From positions 1 to 64,000 of the forward strand of contig NZ_SKFH01000003.1 of the NCBI RefSeq assembly GCF_004343705.1: a stretch of 64,000 bases of DNA. Reading direction: 5' to 3'. The position numbers were made by a program, and so were the translations under genes. Below the pieces are notes generated by a model that saw only the letters and a program-made list of their open reading frames with translations, searched no databases and was not told the origin of the DNA. The DNA comes from Flaviaesturariibacter aridisoli (lineage in GTDB: Bacteria; Bacteroidota; Bacteroidia; Chitinophagales; Chitinophagaceae). How positions within the stretch are numbered: the first letter of the stretch is position 1; every line of letters begins with the position of its first letter. Of the stretch, positions 61,431 to 64,000 are shown in pieces.

Positions 61431-62684
61431 CTACAGGCGTTGCCATACCGCGTAGCCCCAGGGGCTTAAGTGGCGCGGCCCCGCGAGGCTGTCGGTGGAA
61501 AAGCCGTCCAGCACTTCCGTCCAGCGACCGGCCGGAAGCCCTTCGGTCACTTCAAACAGCTGCGCCTCGGCGCTGAGGTTGAGCAGCACCAGTACCGGTG
61601 CCTCCTCCGTTCCGCGGAGGTAGGCCAGCACGGCGTCGCCGGCCGTAGTGGACAGCGGGCGGCAGGGGGCGTCGGAAGCCAGCGCCGGTGCTTCACTCCG
61701 CAGCCGCAGCAGGGCGCGGTAAAAGCCGTGAAGGGCCGGTCCTTTCGTCCAGTCGAGCGGATCTTTTTCAAAAAACTGCAGCCGCTTCCGGTTCGGAAGC
61801 TCCTGCCCCGAGTAAAGCAGCGGCAGGCCGGGCCAGGTGCAGCTGAACACGGCCAGCAGCGCGGCCATCGGGCCGTATTTTTCATACTCGGTGCCGTTCC
61901 AGCTGTTTTCGTCGTGGTTGGCGGTAAACCAGGCCGGGATGCCGGGCGCAGCGCGGTAGCGGTCCAGCAGGGCGATCCATTCGGCGCGCGGCAGGCGGCC
62001 CTGGAAGAACTCCTGGGCGGCGTGCATCCAGCTCCAGGTATAGGCGGCGTCGAACACGTCCATGTACTCGGGGTGCGTCAGCGGGTCGAGCTCGCCGAGC
62101 CAGAGCAGGGGCTTTTCGTCGGCCAGCGCGGCCTTTACCTCGATCCAGAAGTCCACCTCCACCCAAAAGGCCAGGTCGCAGCGAAAGCCGTCGATACCCG
62201 TTTCGCGGATCCAGAAGCGCATCGCGTCGATCTGCGCCCGGCGCATGTCGTGGTTCGCGAAGTCGAGCTCGATGATGTCGTCCATGCCGTGGGCGGGCAC
62301 AAAGCCGCCGTCGGGGCCGTGCTCGTACCAGTCGGGGTGCTCGCGTGTCCAGCGGTGGTCCCAGCCGGTATGGTTGGCCACCCAGTCGATCAGCACGCGG
62401 AAGCCCATGGCGTGGGCCTCGGCCACGAAGGCGCGAAACTCGTCGATTGTCCCGAACTCGGGCGAAAAAGCGGTAAAGTCGGAACAAGCGTAGTACGAGC
62501 CGAGGGAGCCCTTTTTGCGTTCCTGCGCGATGGGGGTCAGCGGCATGAACCAGAGTGTTTCCACCCCCATTTCCCGCAGCCGGGGCAGGTGGGCCCGGAA
62601 GGCGGCCAGCGTGCCCTCGGGCGTATACTGGCGGAGGTTTACTTCATAGACGTTCGTCCGGAGGATCCAATCTTTTGGGGACAT
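61431..62684 (-). CDS. GH13 family glycoside hydrolase (cytosolic alpha-amylase type)
   Basis: 417 residues, no signal peptide. Regions: DWVANHTG, IDGFRCDLAFW with nucleophile D170, LLWLGELDP with acid/base E198, and TANHDENSW with D258. The short length and the ending WGYAVWQRL fit the small intracellular alpha-amylases of Bacteroidota. It would act on stored or imported glucans. A TAGTTTTG -7 box is five bases before the start. Confidence 0.88.
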   Translation of the reverse strand: MSPKDWILRTNVYEVNLRQYTPEGTLAAFRAHLPRLREMGVETLWFMPLTPIAQERKKGSLGSYYACSDFTAFSPEFGTIDEFRAFVAEAHAMGFRVLIDWVANHTGWDHRWTREHPDWYEHGPDGGFVPAHGMDDIIELDFANHDMRRAQIDAMRFWIRETGIDGFRCDLAFWVEVDFWIEVKAALADEKPLLWLGELDPLTHPEYMDVFDAAYTWSWMHAAQEFFQGRLPRAEWIALLDRYRAAPGIPAWFTANHDENSWNGTEYEKYGPMAALLAVFSCTWPGLPLLYSGQELPNRKRLQFFEKDPLDWTKGPALHGFYRALLRLRSEAPALASDAPCRPLSTTAGDAVLAYLRGTEEAPVLVLLNLSAEAQLFEVTEGLPAGRWTEVLDGFSTDSLAGPRHLSPWGYAVWQRL

Positions 62685-62688
62685 GCGT

Positions 62689-62696
62689 CAAAACTA
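62689..62696 (-). promoter_or_regulatory. Bacteroidota -7 element (TAGTTTTG)
   Basis: TAGTTTTG fits TAnnTTTG and lies four bases before the ATG at 62684, so the transcript would be nearly leaderless. Confidence 0.5.
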
Positions 62697-62739
62697 AGGT
62701 TTCGGAAGGTTCCGGAGGGTTACGGGGGTTGGAAGGCGC

Positions 62740-62841
62740 CGGTCATCCTTCGGCTGCGCTCAGGATGACAGGCGGCCCTTCTCACGCTGAGCGCAGCCGA
62801 AGGATGACAGACGGCCGTTGTCACGCTGAGCGCAGCCGAAG
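62740..62841. repeat. Dispersed CTGAGCGCAGCCGAAGGATG-type repeat, three units
   Basis: TCATCCTTCGGCTGCGCTCA (62744-62763) is followed by two inverted copies, CGCTGAGCGCAGCCGAAGGA (62785-) and CGCTGAGCGCAGCCGAAGCG (62823-). This word is abundant in intergenic DNA of many Bacteroidota. Confidence 0.8.
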
Positions 62842-62890
62842 CGCCAACTACAAACCATAAACTACAAACTACAAACCTCTCTCAAAAGGC

Positions 62891-62898
62891 TATCTTTG
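62891..62898 (+). promoter_or_regulatory. Bacteroidota -7 element (TATCTTTG)
   Basis: TATCTTTG matches TAnnTTTG, 36 bases before the ATG at 62935. Confidence 0.6.
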
Positions 62899-62934
62899 CG
62901 CCGGCCGCAAGGCCTTTAAACCACCTGACGCAGT

Positions 62935-63651
62935 ATGCAGTCCATCCACAATTACATGGGGAATTACGCCGGATTCCTCCAGCGCTTTTTAGACCAGGGA
63001 TACGAATTCGTATTCTTCAGCGAGCTCAACAACCCCAACGGCCAGATCGCCCTGCGTCACGATATCGACTTCGACACGGAGTATGCGCTCCGCAGTGCCG
63101 AGGTAGAGCATGCGCTGGGGATCAAAAGCGTGTACTTCTTCCTGCTGCGCCACGAGTTTTACAACCCCTTTGCCGGTGAGGCCTACCGCCACATCACCGC
63201 TATCCGCGACATGGGCCACCAGGTGAGCGTCCATTTCGACCCTACCCTTTACGAAGACTTCGAAACGGGCCTGGCCGAAGAGTGCCGCTTCTTTGAAAAC
63301 GTGTTCGGCAGCAAGGTGTCCCTCATCTCCTTCCATCGCCCCGCCCCTGCCTTCCAGAACCTCGACGCCCCCATCGGCGGCGTGGACCATACCTACCGGA
63401 GCAAGTGGTTCAGGGACATTAAGTACTTCGCCGATTCCACCGGCGCCTGGCGCTTCGGTCACCCGCACGATTCCGAGGAATTCGCCGTGGGCAAAACGAT
63501 GCAGATCGTGACGCACCCCATCTGGTGGTTCGTGGAAGGTTCCAGCAATCTCGAAGTGCTCAAATCCTACTACTACCGCAAGCAGACCCTGCTGAAGGAG
63601 CTCTGCGCCCAGAACTCGATCCCCTTCAAGAGCATCGTTGCGGAAATCTAA
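62935..63651 (+). CDS. Polysaccharide-deacetylase-like protein
   Basis: 238 residues. QIALRHDIDFD carries the Asp-Asp motif of NodB-fold deacetylases (RHDID), and ISFHRPAPAF and THPIWWF resemble motifs 2 and 3 around the metal His residues. There is no signal peptide, so it acts in the cytoplasm, perhaps on a glycolipid or sugar precursor. Family assignment is good; substrate unknown. Confidence 0.8.
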   Translation: MQSIHNYMGNYAGFLQRFLDQGYEFVFFSELNNPNGQIALRHDIDFDTEYALRSAEVEHALGIKSVYFFLLRHEFYNPFAGEAYRHITAIRDMGHQVSVHFDPTLYEDFETGLAEECRFFENVFGSKVSLISFHRPAPAFQNLDAPIGGVDHTYRSKWFRDIKYFADSTGAWRFGHPHDSEEFAVGKTMQIVTHPIWWFVEGSSNLEVLKSYYYRKQTLLKELCAQNSIPFKSIVAEI

Positions 63652-63654
63652 GGC

Positions 63655-63760
63655 AACGTTTTTAAGGTTCTTGTAGTTCTGAAGGTTTTCAGGGGGATGC
63701 TTTCGTCTCGCGAAAACCCAAGAACCTTAAGAACCCTTAAAACCTTAAGAACCCTGCGAA
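63655..63760. repeat. AAGGTTCTTAAGGGTT-type short repeats, inverted
   Basis: Words of AACCTTAAGAACC and its complement recur at both ends of the segment (63657-63690 and 63718-63760). Intergenic, no coding frame. Confidence 0.55.
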
Positions 63761-63776
63761 CCCCAGCCCCGCTTTG

Positions 63777-63784
63777 TATCTTTG
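63777..63784 (+). promoter_or_regulatory. Bacteroidota -7 element (TATCTTTG)
   Basis: TATCTTTG ends eight bases before the ispH ATG, predicting a very short leader. Confidence 0.6.
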
Positions 63785-63791
63785 CTCCCGC

Positions 63792-64000
63792 ATGAAGACC
63801 TTCGATGTACCCGTCAATTACCGGAGTCCGCTCATCTCGGCCATCAAGAAGCAACGCAAAGAAGCCGACCGGATGAAAAAGGATTTCACCCCCACGCTGC
63901 TCGATTTCGGGCCGCTGCGGGTGTACCTGGCCCGCCACTTCGGGTTTTGCTACGGCGTGGAAAACGCCATCGACATCGCCTTCCGCACCGTGGCCGAAAA
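63792..64000 (+). CDS. ispH: 4-hydroxy-3-methylbut-2-enyl diphosphate reductase, N-terminal part
   Basis: Starts MKTFDVPVNYRSPLISAIKK, then LARHFGFCYGVENAIDIAFR, in which GFCYGV carries the first cysteine ligand of the 4Fe-4S cluster of IspH. The Bacteroidota form has this longer N-terminus. It makes IPP and DMAPP in the last step of the MEP pathway. The gene runs past the end of the window. Confidence 0.88.
   Translation, partial: MKTFDVPVNYRSPLISAIKKQRKEADRMKKDFTPTLLDFGPLRVYLARHFGFCYGVENAIDIAFRTVAE

Overview
The window looks like a chromosomal segment of a Bacteroidota bacterium, probably Chitinophagaceae. The evidence is a PorP/SprF-type outer-membrane protein beside a 2200-residue PKD protein with a gliding-motility/type IX secretion C-terminal domain, a YehU/LytTR-type two-component pair, DUF1543 and DUF4407 proteins, and several TAnnTTTG-type -7 elements immediately upstream of genes. 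The family placement is inference.

Region 1 (1-22,350) is a low-GC accessory island; the rest of the window is GC-rich. It begins inside an IS3-family insertion sequence (1-930) whose orfA/orfB junction has a classic A_AAA_AAG -1 frameshift site and whose end cuts the last gene of a small four-gene operon (908-2370). Next come a small HTH protein, a paralogue of one in that operon, and an XRE regulator fused to an ImmA/IrrE domain with a degenerate zinc motif. The centre (4,169-13,827) is a six-gene, same-strand cluster with junctions from a 1-base overlap to 82 bases: a large protein with RpoA-CTD-like repeats and winged helices, DndC, DndD, a DndE-ATPase fusion, a HARE-HTH/Mrr-type nuclease, and a GHKL ATPase with a C-terminal HEPN-like segment. 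I read this as a DNA phosphorothioation system with a non-canonical set of partners: no DndB, DndF, DndG or separate DndH is present. It is followed by a second operon, a secreted WD40-caspase protein, a CHASE2-like membrane protein and a secreted protein of unknown function (14,550-20,101), then by two decayed genes (VOC protein, family-2 glycosyltransferase) and a tRNA-3'-end-like sequence next to a terminator near 22,300, which may mark the island edge.

Region 2 (22,360-49,400) is ordinary chromosome: acyltransferase-like membrane protein, esterase, histidine kinase/LytTR pair, alpha-amylase, RNA-binding proteins (two RRM, one cold-shock), fatty-acid desaturase, DUF1543, VWA lipoprotein/secreted protein, formyltransferase, two tail-collar proteins (one frameshifted), PAS histidine kinase, several secreted or tiny hydrophilic proteins, lipase, GNAT, methyltransferase, HtpG and an acyltransferase.

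Region 3 (49,384-64,000) holds the PorP/SprF and giant PKD pair, a dGTPase, a DUF4407 membrane protein, a second GH13 enzyme, a polysaccharide-deacetylase-like protein and the start of ispH. Intergenic spaces here carry short dispersed repeats and a fragment resembling the 3' end of RNase P RNA.
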